Counted from the stretch's first letter, positions 6,668 through 15,702 are shown. The stretch: DNA of 39,724 nucleotides from CAVPDE01 sp964580575 (GCA_964580575.1 CAZOLJ010000044.1:1-39724); one strand, 5' to 3'. Program-made: numbers and translations. Notes: generated by a model not told the origin, from the letters alone.

Positions 6668-9600
6668 ACGCATTCAAGAAATACGCGCCCTTCTGCCCCA
6701 CACCATGCTGCGGAACCGGGAGGCCCTGTCCCGGCGCCTTAGCAGGATCAAGAGGCTGGAGGAACAAAAAGCCGACCCAGGCAAACTCTCCGGGCTGCTC
6801 GATGAAGTTGAGCGACAGGCCCAGGCCTCTGTGGAGGAAAGAAGATACCGTCGCGACCACAGACCCCGGGTTGTCTTTCCTGAAAATCTCCCCATCACCT
6901 CCAAGCGGGAGCAAATCGTCCGTCTCATCAAAGAAAACCAGGTGGTCATTGTTTCAGGGGAGACCGGATGCGGAAAGAGCACTCAAATCCCCAAGATGTG
7001 CCTCCGGGCGGGAAGAGGGCTTGAGGGCAAAATCGGATGCACCCAGCCTCGAAGAATCGCGGCGATCACCATTGCTCACCGCATTGCAGAGGAAATAGGT
7101 GAAGAGATCGGCCGATCCGTGGGCTACAAGATCAGGTTCAGAGAAAAGACGAGCAAGCAGGCTTTCATCAAGATCATGACCGACGGAATGCTCCTTGCGG
7201 AGACTCAGGGAGATCCGGCGCTCTATGAGTACGACACCCTGATTATCGATGAAGCCCATGAAAGAACCCTGAACATCGACTTTATTCTGGGCATCATCAG
7301 GACCCTTCTTCCGCGCCGACCGGAACTCAAGGTGATCATCACCTCCGCTACCTTGGACACGGAGAAATTCTCATCGGCCTTCGGTCATGCGCCCGTGGTC
7401 AACGTGGAAGGCCGCACCTACCCGGTGGAAGTGGAGTACCTGCCCATCGACCCTGATCTGGAAGAGGCCGGCGACATCACCTACGTGGACATGGCCGTCA
7501 AAGCCGTCGACGGCCTTCGAGAAAAAAAGCGGTATGGGGACGTTCTCGTTTTCATGCCCACAGAGGAGGACATCCTGGAGACCTGCGAGCGCCTCGAAGG
7601 CCACCGGTATCCGGGCACGACTATCCTTCCCCTCTTTGCAAGGCTTCCGGCGTCCGAACAGGGACGGGTCTACGCGGTGAGCGGTTCCAAAATCGTCGTG
7701 GCCACCAATGTGGCGGAAACGTCACTCACCATCCCGGGCATCAGGTACGTGATTGACACGGGATTGGCCAGGATCTCCCAATACCTTCCGAGGACCCGCA
7801 CGACCAGTCTCCCGATTAGCCCTATATCGCAGAGCAGCGCAGACCAGAGAAAAGGCCGGTGCGGCCGGGTGCAGCATGGGGTCTGCATCAGGCTTTACTC
7901 CGAGGAAAACTTTGCCTCAAGACCTCCCTTCACTCTGCCGGAGATTCAGCGGGCAAACCTGGCTGAAGTGATCCTGCGGATGCTTTTCCTGAAGTTGGGG
8001 CACCCCTCCACGTTTCCCTTCCTGGACCCGCCGGCCGAACGAAGCGTCAAAGACGGCCTCGACCTTCTCATGGAATTGGCTGCGGTTACCCAGGAAAGGG
8101 AACAGCCTTCTCTCACGGGCAAAGGAAAGCTCATGGCCCGGATGCCCCTGGACCCCCGGATCTCCAGGATGATGATCGAGGCAACCCAGGAAGGCTGTTT
8201 GGGGGATGTGGCGGTCATTGCCGCGGCCCTCAGCATCCAGGATCCCAGGGAACGACCGGTAGAAAAATCCGCCCAAGCAGACCAGGCTCACAATCCCTTC
8301 AAGGACCCTGACTCGGACTTCCTCACTCTCCTCAACATATGGAACCGCTACCATCGCGAGTGGGAAACCCTGAAGACACAAAACAAAATGAGAAAATTCT
8401 GCAAACAGAATTTTCTCTCCTATCCCCGCATGAGGGAATGGGTTTACACCCATGAGCAGATTACGGGCATCCTCATAGAGCAGAAGATCGGACTTCAAGA
8501 GACCAAGCAGGAGTTGCAATACGCCCGAATCCACCGGTGCGTGCTCAGCGGCTTCCTTTCCAACATCGCCCTTAAAAAAGAAAAGAACCTGCACCAGGCG
8601 GCAAGGGGAAGAGAAGTGATGATCTTCCCCGGTTCCACCCTGTTCAACAAATCTCCGGCATGGATTGTCGCCGCGGAGATGGTGAAGACCTCCCGCCTCT
8701 TTGCACGGACCGTTGGAAAAATCCAGCCGGAGTGGATCGAGCCCCTGGCTGGAGATCTGTGCAAGTCAACCCTTTTTGAGCCGCACTGGGACAGGACCCG
8801 CGGAGAAGTTCGGGCCTTCCAGCAGGTCTCCATCTACGGGCTCGTCATTGTCCCTCGCAGGCCGGTTTCTTACGGCCTGATCGCTCCGGAAGAGGCACAC
8901 CGCATCTTCGTGCAGGAGGCCCTGGTCGAAGGAGATGTTGCAGAACCCCTGCCCTTCCTCATTCACAATCAGGACCTCATTAAGGACCTCAAAACCATAG
9001 AGGAAAAGCTGAGACGCCGTAACCTCGTGGCAGGCGATCCGGTCCTCGCGGACTTTTATTCGTCCAGACTCCAAGGTGTTTATGACCTCCGAACCCTGAA
9101 AAAGAAAATCCGGGAGAAAAGAGGCGACGGTTTTCTGAGGCTCAAAGAAATCGATGTGCTGCTCTCCGGTCCTGACGAGGAAGCCCTTGCGCAATATCCG
9201 GATCGCGTCGCTTCCGGAGGAAAGACTTTTGACTGCACCTACGCGTTTGCTCCGGGCAGGGAGGAGGATGGGGTGACCCTCAGAGTCCCGTCAGGGCAGG
9301 TCTCTGCCGTGCCTCTCGAATGCCTGGACTGGAGCGTGCCCGGCCTCCTGAAGGAGAAGGTGACCGCTCTGATCAAGGGCCTCCCCAAGACCTACAGAAA
9401 ACAGTTGGTCCCTGTGCCTGCAACCGTGGAAGTCGTCTTGAAGGAGATGGAAAAAGGGGAACCGTCTCTCATCAATGCGCTGTCCCGTTTTGTGTACCGG
9501 AAATTCGGTGTGGACATACCGGCTTCTGTCTGGGCGGGCGTCCAGATCCCGGACCACCTGAAAATGCGAGTTTCCGTTGTCGACCATTTGGGAAAAGCCC

Positions 9601-10574
9601 TGGAATCAGGCAGGGACATCCCTCTTCTCCTCCAGTCGGATGAAAAGAGGCATGGCGCTCAGTCTTCATCGGCATGGAAACGGGCGCAGGAGAAGTGGGA
9701 AAGACAAGGCATCTTCACCTGGGATTTTGACACCTTGCCTGAAAGCATCTCTTTGATCGATCGTCTTCTCGCCTACCCGGCTCTGGCCCCTGACAGGGAT
9801 TCTGCAACCCTTCGCCTTTTCCGCACGAGCCAGCAGGCCCTTGCCTCCCACGAGAAGGGCGTTCAACTTCTTTTGACGCTCCATCTTGGGAAAGATCTCA
9901 AGCATCTCAGGAAAGCCCTTACGCTTCCGTCGGAGGCCTACGCAGGAGCAAGGTATTTCGGCGGGATGGATTCCGTGGAGGAACTTCTTTACCACGCCCT
10001 TTTGAGGGACCTGCTCAGAAAAAATGTGCGCACCAAGCAGGAATTCTTTTCTCACGCTGCATTCTGCAAAACCGTTCTTTTCGAAAAAGCAAAGGAACTC
10101 AAGAACGTGGTGGTGAGGATTCTGGAGGCCTATGACAGGACACGATCCACCCTTCACACCATAAAAAAGGCGAATCCATCCAATGGAGCCGTGCTGGCTC
10201 TGTGCAGCCAAATCCGAAAAGAGCTGGATTCTCTGGTTCCTAGAAACTTCCCCGACCTTTACTCTGTCGAGGACTTGACCCACCTGCCGCGTTACATCAG
10301 GGCCTTGGAAGTCAGAGCTGAGCGGGGCGCTCACTACCCTGAAAAGGACAAGATGAAAGCGGTCCAGGCAGAGGAATTTGCTGGAGCCTTGCTCAAGATG
10401 AAGGAGAGTCTTGGGCCTTCCGCCTCCGTTGAGAAAAGGGCGGCTGTAGAGAACTTCCGCTGGATGATCGAAGAGTTCAGGGTATCCCTCTTTGCCCAGG
10501 AGCTGAAAACCCGGTTTCCGGTTTCAGGGAAAAAGCTGGAGGATGCGAGAAAGGAGATCGAGCGGATGGTTTAG
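6654..10574 (+). CDS. hrpA: ATP-dependent RNA helicase HrpA (DEAH box)
   Basis: A 1306-residue DEAH-box helicase, matching the roughly 1300-residue length of E. coli HrpA, an RNA helicase implicated in mRNA processing and ribosome rescue. Visible motifs: Walker A GETGCGKST (102-110), DEAH (199-202), SAT (231-233), and motif VI QRKGRCGR near residue 395. The helicase-associated and OB-fold domains and the long C-terminal HrpA-specific region (DUF3418) are all present, with no frameshift. The gene starts inside the end of lysC, suggesting co-transcription; no functional link to aspartokinase is known to me. Confidence 0.95.
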   Translation: MSLDKRIQEIRALLPHTMLRNREALSRRLSRIKRLEEQKADPGKLSGLLDEVERQAQASVEERRYRRDHRPRVVFPENLPITSKREQIVRLIKENQVVIVSGETGCGKSTQIPKMCLRAGRGLEGKIGCTQPRRIAAITIAHRIAEEIGEEIGRSVGYKIRFREKTSKQAFIKIMTDGMLLAETQGDPALYEYDTLIIDEAHERTLNIDFILGIIRTLLPRRPELKVIITSATLDTEKFSSAFGHAPVVNVEGRTYPVEVEYLPIDPDLEEAGDITYVDMAVKAVDGLREKKRYGDVLVFMPTEEDILETCERLEGHRYPGTTILPLFARLPASEQGRVYAVSGSKIVVATNVAETSLTIPGIRYVIDTGLARISQYLPRTRTTSLPISPISQSSADQRKGRCGRVQHGVCIRLYSEENFASRPPFTLPEIQRANLAEVILRMLFLKLGHPSTFPFLDPPAERSVKDGLDLLMELAAVTQEREQPSLTGKGKLMARMPLDPRISRMMIEATQEGCLGDVAVIAAALSIQDPRERPVEKSAQADQAHNPFKDPDSDFLTLLNIWNRYHREWETLKTQNKMRKFCKQNFLSYPRMREWVYTHEQITGILIEQKIGLQETKQELQYARIHRCVLSGFLSNIALKKEKNLHQAARGREVMIFPGSTLFNKSPAWIVAAEMVKTSRLFARTVGKIQPEWIEPLAGDLCKSTLFEPHWDRTRGEVRAFQQVSIYGLVIVPRRPVSYGLIAPEEAHRIFVQEALVEGDVAEPLPFLIHNQDLIKDLKTIEEKLRRRNLVAGDPVLADFYSSRLQGVYDLRTLKKKIREKRGDGFLRLKEIDVLLSGPDEEALAQYPDRVASGGKTFDCTYAFAPGREEDGVTLRVPSGQVSAVPLECLDWSVPGLLKEKVTALIKGLPKTYRKQLVPVPATVEVVLKEMEKGEPSLINALSRFVYRKFGVDIPASVWAGVQIPDHLKMRVSVVDHLGKALESGRDIPLLLQSDEKRHGAQSSSAWKRAQEKWERQGIFTWDFDTLPESISLIDRLLAYPALAPDRDSATLRLFRTSQQALASHEKGVQLLLTLHLGKDLKHLRKALTLPSEAYAGARYFGGMDSVEELLYHALLRDLLRKNVRTKQEFFSHAAFCKTVLFEKAKELKNVVVRILEAYDRTRSTLHTIKKANPSNGAVLALCSQIRKELDSLVPRNFPDLYSVEDLTHLPRYIRALEVRAERGAHYPEKDKMKAVQAEEFAGALLKMKESLGPSASVEKRAAVENFRWMIEEFRVSLFAQELKTRFPVSGKKLEDARKEIERMV

Positions 10575-10686
10575 GTCTCGAGGAAATTGTATTGCATTGG
10601 AAGCATGCAGCGCTCTATCTTGATCTCCATCCCATGACCAAAAATGCGAACGCAACGATGACCATGCGAACCCGGGAGATGGCCCA

Positions 10687-11415
10687 ATGGAGGATCATAA
10701 AGTAAGACGGATGTTTGAGTCCATCGCCTTCTCCTATGATTTCCAGAACAGTTTTCTGTCTCTGGGGCAAGACATAGCGTGGAGGCGGACACTCGCCAGA
10801 GCTGTTCAGGTACCGAGAGGAGGCATCCTCCTGGATCTGGCAACAGGCACGGCGGAACTGGCCATGGAAATCTGCATGCATCATCCAGGGGTGAGGGTCT
10901 TGGGACTGGACTTCTCGCCCCGCATGCTCGCCATAGGCCAGAGGAAGGTGCAAACCAAAGGTCTGTGGAGCCGCATCGACCTCAATCTCGCAGACGCCCG
11001 CCGACTCCCCTTCAGGGTGGGATCCTTCGATGGGGCGACCATGGCTTTTGGCATCCGGAACATCCACGAGCGGCGGGACGTTCTGGTGGAGATCCGGCGT
11101 GTGCTCAAAGAGGGTGCCCGACTCTGGATCATGGAGTTTGACTGTCCTGACCAACCAGTGCTCGGAACGCTTTACAGGTTCTACTTCGATCGCATCATGC
11201 CACCCTTAGGCAACTGGCTCTCCCGAACAGACTGTGCGTATTCCTACTTGGCCAGGTCCGTGCATGGGTTTCCGCCGGAAAAGGAATTCCTCCGGGAGAT
11301 TGCCGATGCCGGATTCGGATCCCTTGGGGTAAGAAGGCTCTCCCTCGGGATTGCAAAAATCTACAGCGGAATCAAGAAAGGCATGGCTCAAACGAATGAA
11401 AGTCAACTGGCCTGA
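10687..11415 (+). CDS. ubiE: UbiE/MenG-type quinone C-methyltransferase
   Basis: The 242-residue SAM-dependent methyltransferase resembles UbiE/MenG, which methylates the demethylated quinone ring in menaquinone or ubiquinone synthesis. Visible: the SAM-binding motif LLDLATGTAEL (about 48-58), the acidic motif II in GLDFSPRML, and the family signature AFGIRNI with a downstream EFDCP stretch. GGGAG about nine bases upstream supports ATG 10687. A UbiA-type prenyltransferase lies two genes downstream, so this block may serve quinone synthesis. In an anaerobe the product would be menaquinone; that is inference. Confidence 0.85.
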   Translation: MEDHKVRRMFESIAFSYDFQNSFLSLGQDIAWRRTLARAVQVPRGGILLDLATGTAELAMEICMHHPGVRVLGLDFSPRMLAIGQRKVQTKGLWSRIDLNLADARRLPFRVGSFDGATMAFGIRNIHERRDVLVEIRRVLKEGARLWIMEFDCPDQPVLGTLYRFYFDRIMPPLGNWLSRTDCAYSYLARSVHGFPPEKEFLREIADAGFGSLGVRRLSLGIAKIYSGIKKGMAQTNESQLA

Positions 11416-11995
11416 ACGAATCTGGATCAACAGCCCGGTGCGCGCCTGGGTCCAGAGAAAGGAGATCGGCTTCTTTGAGAAGATCCGACCTCTTCCCTCA
11501 GATTCCATTTGCCTCGAGATCGGCTGCGGCAGAGGCAAGGGGGTAGAACTCGTTCACTGTGCATTTCACCCCCGGCGGGTGGATGGCATGGATATCGATC
11601 CATTGATGATCGAGCTCGCAAAGAAAAGATTTCACGGCAACACACAGGATCTTTCCTTTTTCTTCGTTGCCGACGCACAAAACCTTCCTTACCCCGACTG
11701 CTGCGTGGATGCCGTCTTCAATTTCGGCATCATCCATCATTTGGAGGACTGGGAAAAAGGGATTCGCGAAATCGCAAGGGTGCTTGTTCGAGAGGGCCTT
11801 TTCTACTGCGAAGAGATCTACCCTCCCCTCTACGCCAATTTTCTTTTTCGCCGCCTCGTCGCTCATCCGACTGAGAACCGTTTTCACAGCGAGCAATTTC
11901 GTGCAGCACTCTCCGCATCGGGACTCCGGCTTCTCCCCGGTTTCAAGGAAAGTCGCTTCGGAATTCTGGGGATTGCGATGAAGGATAGCGCTTGA
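11396..11995 (+). CDS. Class I SAM-dependent methyltransferase
   Basis: A 199-residue protein with a Rossmann methyltransferase core: motif I CLEIGCGRGKG, motif II DGMDIDP, and FNFGIIHHLEDWEKGI (motif IV region), as in the Methyltransf_11 family. I choose ATG 11396, which overlaps the end of ubiE by 20 bases, because the conserved sequence begins there (MKVNWPERIWINSP) and the earlier in-frame start lies deep within ubiE. The substrate cannot be told from sequence. Its place between ubiE and a ubiA-like gene suggests a lipid or quinone substrate. Confidence 0.8.
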   Translation: MKVNWPERIWINSPVRAWVQRKEIGFFEKIRPLPSDSICLEIGCGRGKGVELVHCAFHPRRVDGMDIDPLMIELAKKRFHGNTQDLSFFFVADAQNLPYPDCCVDAVFNFGIIHHLEDWEKGIREIARVLVREGLFYCEEIYPPLYANFLFRRLVAHPTENRFHSEQFRAALSASGLRLLPGFKESRFGILGIAMKDSA

Positions 11996-12018
11996 CCTGG
12001 ATGTTCTCAGGCACTATG

Positions 12019-12047
12019 TTGACTCAGCAATTTTCTCCCACTAACAA
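12019..12047 (+). promoter_or_regulatory. Possible sigma70-type promoter before the UbiA gene
   Basis: TTGACT at 12019-12024 (five of six to the -35 consensus) is followed after 17 bp by TAACAA at 12042-12047 (weak -10). It lies 46 bp upstream of the TTG start at 12093. The -10 is poor, so this is only a candidate. Confidence 0.25.
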
Positions 12048-12092
12048 CTGGTTCCATACACGGTTCAAACCTTTCCAAACGGCTGAGGGGCA

Positions 12093-13040
12093 TTGAACAA
12101 CGCTGTTTCAGACAACCGACCCAGGGGAATTGCAAAGCTGAAACTCTTTTTTGCCCTATCCAGAACGCCCCACGGCTTGCTGGACATGGCAACTCCCGGC
12201 CTCGCAGCACTCTTGTGGCTCGGGAAGTTTCCGCCTTTTGGGACCATTGCTTTAGGACTGATAACCGCTTTTGCCGGCTACACGGCGGTGTATGCTCTCA
12301 ACGATCTGGTCGATTATCGCACGGACAAAGAAAAGCTCAGATCGGGCGGTTTTCAGGATTCACGCAATTACCTGGACGCGGCGATCATCCGGCACCCCCT
12401 TGCTCAAGGTTTCCTAAGTATCAAGCAGGGATTTATCTGGGCTGCGCTATGGTCTGTCGTGGCTCTTTTCGGCGCCTTCGTGCTCAATCCTGTTTGCGTC
12501 CTCATCTTCCTAGCAGGGTGCGCTCTTGAGATCGTTTATTGCCTGATGTGGAAGGTCACTCCTTTCCGAAACCTTGTCAGCGGCGTGGTGAAGACCTGCG
12601 GTCCCATAGCCGGTGTCTTTGCCGTGGACCGCGACCCTTCTCTTTCCTTCCTGGTTTTATTGTTCCTGTGGTTGTTTTTTTGGGAAATAGGCGGACAGAA
12701 TATTCCCAATGACTGGGCTGAGATTGAAGAAGACCAGAAACTTCAGGCCAGAACCATGTTGGTCAGGTACGGAACGGCCAAAGCCAGCACCATCATCCTC
12801 GGTTCCCTGGTTTTTGCCATAGGCGCAAACCTGTGGCTCCTTGGAGTGTCAGTCCGCGGTCCAGCTCTTCTCTATTTGACGGTGAGCTTTGTCATCGGCC
12901 TCGTGCTGCTTTTGTTGCCGGCGTATCGCCTTTACAAAACCAGGGAGCGACAGGATGCATTGACTCTGTTCAAGAGAGCAAGTTATTATCCTTTGGCTTG
13001 TCTCATCCTTGTCGCGATCAGAATCCTGATGGAACACTAG
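12093..13040 (+). CDS. UbiA-family prenyltransferase
   Basis: A 315-residue polytopic membrane protein of the UbiA superfamily, which attaches prenyl chains to aromatic or other acceptors. The two Asp-rich motifs that bind Mg2+-prenyl diphosphate are visible: NDLVDYRTD (residues 70-78) and NDWAEIEED (206-214). About eight membrane helices fit the family. The start is TTG 12093 with GAGGGG five bases upstream; no better ATG precedes the first helix. It could be MenA-like (menaquinone) given the ubiE-type neighbour, but other UbiA products (e.g. heme O, geranylgeranyl lipids) cannot be excluded. Confidence 0.82.
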   Translation: MNNAVSDNRPRGIAKLKLFFALSRTPHGLLDMATPGLAALLWLGKFPPFGTIALGLITAFAGYTAVYALNDLVDYRTDKEKLRSGGFQDSRNYLDAAIIRHPLAQGFLSIKQGFIWAALWSVVALFGAFVLNPVCVLIFLAGCALEIVYCLMWKVTPFRNLVSGVVKTCGPIAGVFAVDRDPSLSFLVLLFLWLFFWEIGGQNIPNDWAEIEEDQKLQARTMLVRYGTAKASTIILGSLVFAIGANLWLLGVSVRGPALLYLTVSFVIGLVLLLLPAYRLYKTRERQDALTLFKRASYYPLACLILVAIRILMEH

Positions 13041-13054
13041 AGAGGAAGGAAGAA

Positions 13055-13786
13055 ATGGCTATCAAAGAATTCAGCCCCGAAGAACTCGCTCAGTTCAACG
13101 GCCAAGACGGAAAGCCGGTGTATATTGCCCACGGCGGCAAGGTCATTGATGTGACGGCCAGCAAATTGTGGAAAGGCGGCCTTCACATGAAACGCCACCA
13201 TGCGGGCAAAGACCTCACCACCGATATCCAGGCAGCCCCGCACAAGCTGGAAGTCCTAGACCGATATCCGCAGGTGGGAGTTCTCAAACAGGACCCGGCC
13301 TCTGAAAGAAACCTCCCCGCTTCTCTATCCTGGCTTCTTTCACGCTTCCCCATGCTGAGACGCCATCCCCATCCCATGGTCATTCATTTCCCCATCGTGT
13401 TCATGATCGCGACAGCAGGTTTCACGGTTCTCTATCTTCTCACCGGGTGCAAGGCATTCGATACGACTGCCTTTCACTGCCTGGGGGGAGGCCTTCTCTT
13501 CACGCCCATTGCCATCCTGACCGGGTTCTACACATGGTGGCTGAATTACATGGCAAAACCCAACAGGCCGGTGAACATCAAGATGCGTCTTTCTTTTGTG
13601 CTTTTTGCCGTTCAAATTGCGGCCTTTGTCTGGCGAATTATCGTCCCTGACATTCTCACTTGTTTCGGGTTCGTCACGGTGGTCTATACGGCCCTTATTC
13701 TTTCTCTTGCAGGAATGGTGACGGTGATCGGCTGGTTCGGAGCCATGCTGACTTTTCCGATTGAAAAGGATTATAAGCTTATATAA
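13055..13786 (+). CDS. Cytochrome b5-like heme domain fused to a DUF2231-type membrane domain
   Basis: A 243-residue two-part protein. Residues 1-77 form a cytochrome b5-like domain (EFSPEELAQFNGQDGKPVYI, then HMKRHHAGKDLT; His44 and His48/49 are candidate heme ligands). Residues 103-240 carry about four membrane helices beginning with HPHPMVIHFPIV, the start typical of DUF2231. GAGGAAGGA four bases before ATG 13055 decides the start, rather than an in-frame start inside the ubiA-like gene. The protein is probably an inner-membrane redox protein; with ubiE/ubiA-type genes upstream, electron exchange with quinone is a reasonable guess but unproven. Confidence 0.8.
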   Translation: MAIKEFSPEELAQFNGQDGKPVYIAHGGKVIDVTASKLWKGGLHMKRHHAGKDLTTDIQAAPHKLEVLDRYPQVGVLKQDPASERNLPASLSWLLSRFPMLRRHPHPMVIHFPIVFMIATAGFTVLYLLTGCKAFDTTAFHCLGGGLLFTPIAILTGFYTWWLNYMAKPNRPVNIKMRLSFVLFAVQIAAFVWRIIVPDILTCFGFVTVVYTALILSLAGMVTVIGWFGAMLTFPIEKDYKLI

Positions 13787-13903
13787 GCGCTTCCTCGCAA
13801 AGCGCGTAGAAGTCTTTGATCTCTTTTCTTACTTAAAGCCAATGGTCCGCATTACGTGTGAGAATGTGGGGACGCACATCATTTCATTATTTTCTGAAAA
13901 AGG

Positions 13904-13926
13904 ACGCTGTTCAGTTTTTGAGTTGC
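13904..13926 (+). repeat. Solo copy of the RAYT-associated 23-bp repeat
   Basis: Matches 20 of 23 positions of the repeat at 191-213 and 1243-1265, and the preceding GAAAAA run is shared as well. No transposase lies next to it. This is how mobilised or vertically decaying REP copies look. Confidence 0.6.
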
Positions 13927-14036
13927 CAGACCATTGGGCGTGGTGATAGTGCTATCTTGTGCCTAGCAAATCCAGAATTGACGCTGCCGGAAGCCTCTCA
14001 ATCAACGTAGCCATCTCCTCAAAAACCACTGGCCAA

Positions 14037-14130
14037 TGGGGTCACATCTTGTAGTTTTTCTATGGGGATCGGGGCAGAGCCCTGGAAGGTGCAATGGTTC
14101 ACATAATTCACAATTCAAGATGTGACCCCA
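14037..14130. repeat. Small element with perfect 15-bp terminal inverted repeats
   Basis: TGGGGTCACATCTTG at 14037-14051 is perfectly inverted at 14116-14130. The 94-bp unit encodes nothing. The size and perfect ends suggest a MITE or a REP doublet, of a different family from the RAYT repeat nearby. Confidence 0.6.
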
Positions 14131-14148
14131 ATTACCAATTAGGAAAGA

Positions 14149-14415
14149 TTACCCGGCAAGTTGCTTCTGGACTTTTTCTTGAATCCAGAGGTTGATCAGG
14201 GTGTCAGGGGAAACCCCCTTTTCTCTCGCGATGGAATGGACCTTTTCCGAAAGGCCTTTCTCGATGGCGCAATAGACCTTTTCGGATTCGATCGCCACAT
14301 CGAATTCTACCTTCCTGGTCTCGCCCCATCTTTCTGTCAAGTCGTGGGTATCCCAGTACTCGCCGATCTCCTTGTAAGATCTCGCGCCCGACAGGGAACT
14401 TTCATTTTTTCTCAT
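14149..14415 (-). CDS. CopG/BrnA-like antitoxin
   Basis: An 88-residue protein from ATG 14415 (MRKNESSLSG). It begins with a variable charged segment, contains SYKEIGEYWDTHDLTERW (the CopG-antitoxin/BrnA-type 'xxxxxYWDxHDxx' motif), and ends with a ribbon-helix-helix-like stretch (VSPDTLINLWIQEKVQ). It overlaps the end of the upstream toxin gene by 14 bases, the classic order toxin-antitoxin of BrnTA. It should bind BrnT and repress their shared promoter. An earlier in-frame ATG (14433) would add six residues; I prefer 14415. Confidence 0.8.
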   Translation of the reverse strand: MRKNESSLSGARSYKEIGEYWDTHDLTERWGETRKVEFDVAIESEKVYCAIEKGLSEKVHSIAREKGVSPDTLINLWIQEKVQKQLAG

Positions 14416-14689
14416 ACCTGTGCCTTTCAGCATCCGTCATGTCACGAGCCGATAATAGGAGTGCCTGTCTTCCCTTCTTCTGAACAAAGAACACGATGAG
14501 GTAACGGCCTGCATCAGTTTGGCCTAGTGCGGAATACACATTCTCGCCTGAACGGTGCCCCTTTTCCACGAAGCGAAAGTGTCTAGAATTCAGGAGAACA
14601 TGCCGCACCTCTTCCTGTGAGACATTGTGTTTCCGGGCCAACTTCTCGATGATCTCTTCCAGCCAGATGAGGGCCTTGATCTTCACCAA
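14402..14689 (-). CDS. brnT: BrnT-family (DUF497) toxin
   Basis: A 95-residue protein with the BrnT/DUF497 pattern: an N-terminal helical part, RHFRFVEKGHRSGENVYSALGQT, a beta segment (RYLIVFFVQ), and the family ending ARDMTDAERHRYEKK. BrnT is a ribonuclease toxin inhibiting translation. The start is probably TTG 14689 (or the adjacent GTG), with AGGAG about six bases upstream. Gene order and the short overlap with the antitoxin gene fit a type II module. Confidence 0.85.
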   Translation of the reverse strand: MVKIKALIWLEEIIEKLARKHNVSQEEVRHVLLNSRHFRFVEKGHRSGENVYSALGQTDAGRYLIVFFVQKKGRQALLLSARDMTDAERHRYEKK

Positions 14690-15172
14690 TGGTTCTCCTC
14701 TTGGAATCCGGGAAGAGAATCAAAAACCGAGAAATGCGCCCGCAGCCAAGACAGCGGGGCATCTGCTGAACATGGAAAGAAATGTTACCAAACTCTGATT
14801 CGTGAGTCAAGGTACAGGGAATCAATGATCGTGTTGTCCCGAACGCCATGAAGCTCCCCGCAGTCCCGCCTCAGCGGAACGGGGTATCTTGATCAGAATC
14901 CCCTCCGAGGTCTGCATCCGTTAGGTCGTTCGCTGACTTTCCATCTCCTTTGTCGGTGCTTGATCCCTGGCGGAGATGATGCTCTTTTAACACTTCAAGT
15001 CTAGGGCTCCTCCGGGCATCGGGAACGGCAAACTGGAAAGGGGTAGCAAATATCATCATGTCTGATTCATTTCCGATTTCGTTGACGGCCGTGATGCCGA
15101 GCTCGATAGACCCTTTGACAATAGGGAATGAGGGGACTTGATCCGCCAAGACCACCTATGATTTCTTGCAAG
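14690..15172. other. Intergenic stretch holding one gene fragment
   Basis: Apart from the fragment at 14871-15155 nothing coding is supported. The toxin-antitoxin promoter should lie in about 14690-14800, but no palindromic operator is obvious to me. Confidence 0.4.
14871..15155 (-). pseudogene. Fragment of a fibronectin-III-like protein
   Basis: A minus-strand frame of 94 codons with a doubtful GTG start and no ribosome binding site. Its first half (SIELGITAVNEIGNESDMM) reads like the end of a fibronectin type III domain followed by a short tail (FQFAVPDA), a pattern I recall from secreted deltaproteobacterial proteins. The second half is low-complexity and acidic and may be out of family. 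It is too short and lacks a signal peptide, so I treat it as a 3' gene remnant. Confidence 0.4.
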
Positions 15173-15605
15173 TCAGCATTTCCCCAAGGCCGCCGAAATT
15201 TCTTCTTTGACCAGCCCCTCGTGTCTAGAAAGGGCATTGGATAATGTCTGCTTGGCTTGTAGGCCGCCGATACGGCCTAAGGCCCAGGCGATCATGCCTA
15301 AAACCCGTTCGTCCTCGTTTTCCTGAAAAGCCTTGGCCAGCTCCGGAATAAACTGGTCGTGTAAGGTGTTCCCCATGGCCCGGGCCGCAGCCACCCGGTG
15401 AGGCAAATGAATTGGCCTGGGGAAGGATTTGTTTGGGGTCCATGCCGGCCACGAGGTCCAGACCGGATCTAAAGACCCATTCATAATCCTGATAACGCTC
15501 CTGGAGCAGCTCTTTTTGGGTTTCAAAAGGATCAGCCGTAGTAAAACCGATGTCTCCAAAACCGCATTCATGCGCCTTTTCAATGAGTTCGTTCTTACTG
15601 AGCAT
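15173..15605 (-). pseudogene. Epoxyqueuosine-reductase-like Fe-S/HEAT protein with large internal deletion
   Basis: Two frames belong to one family. From ATG 15605 the first 64 residues (LSKNELIEKAHECGFGDIGF...LDLVAGMDPKQILPQA) match the N-terminus of QueG-like double-[4Fe-4S] proteins. After about 15410 the sequence continues in another frame with HEAT-type repeats (AAARAMGNT, VLGMIAWALGRIGGLQAK) to a stop at 15173, as at the C-terminus of the same family. The central 200 or so residues, including both ferredoxin-type cysteine clusters and the cobalamin-binding region, are missing. The junction is near 15405-15415. This is a dead gene created by an out-of-frame internal deletion. Confidence 0.75.
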
Positions 15606-15702
15606 TCTTCAAACCCTCATCTGGGATGATCGGATTCGCTTCAAAACGAAGAATTCCCGAGTTACCTGGTGCAAGCTTGAACACACGGAACCGCTGTGCA
15701 TT

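Larger units (their letters stand above)
13787..14148. other. Intergenic stretch with two repeat copies and possible gene relic
   Basis: No intact gene is visible. It holds a solo, degenerate copy of the RAYT repeat (13904-13926) preceded by a small hairpin-like TGTGGGGACGCACA (13867-13880), and an element with a perfect 15-bp inverted repeat (14037-14130). Between them, a minus-strand frame ending at 13952 (EEMATLIERLPAASILDLLG) reads like the tail of a lost gene, cut off right where the 14037 element begins. I could not name it. Confidence 0.5.
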
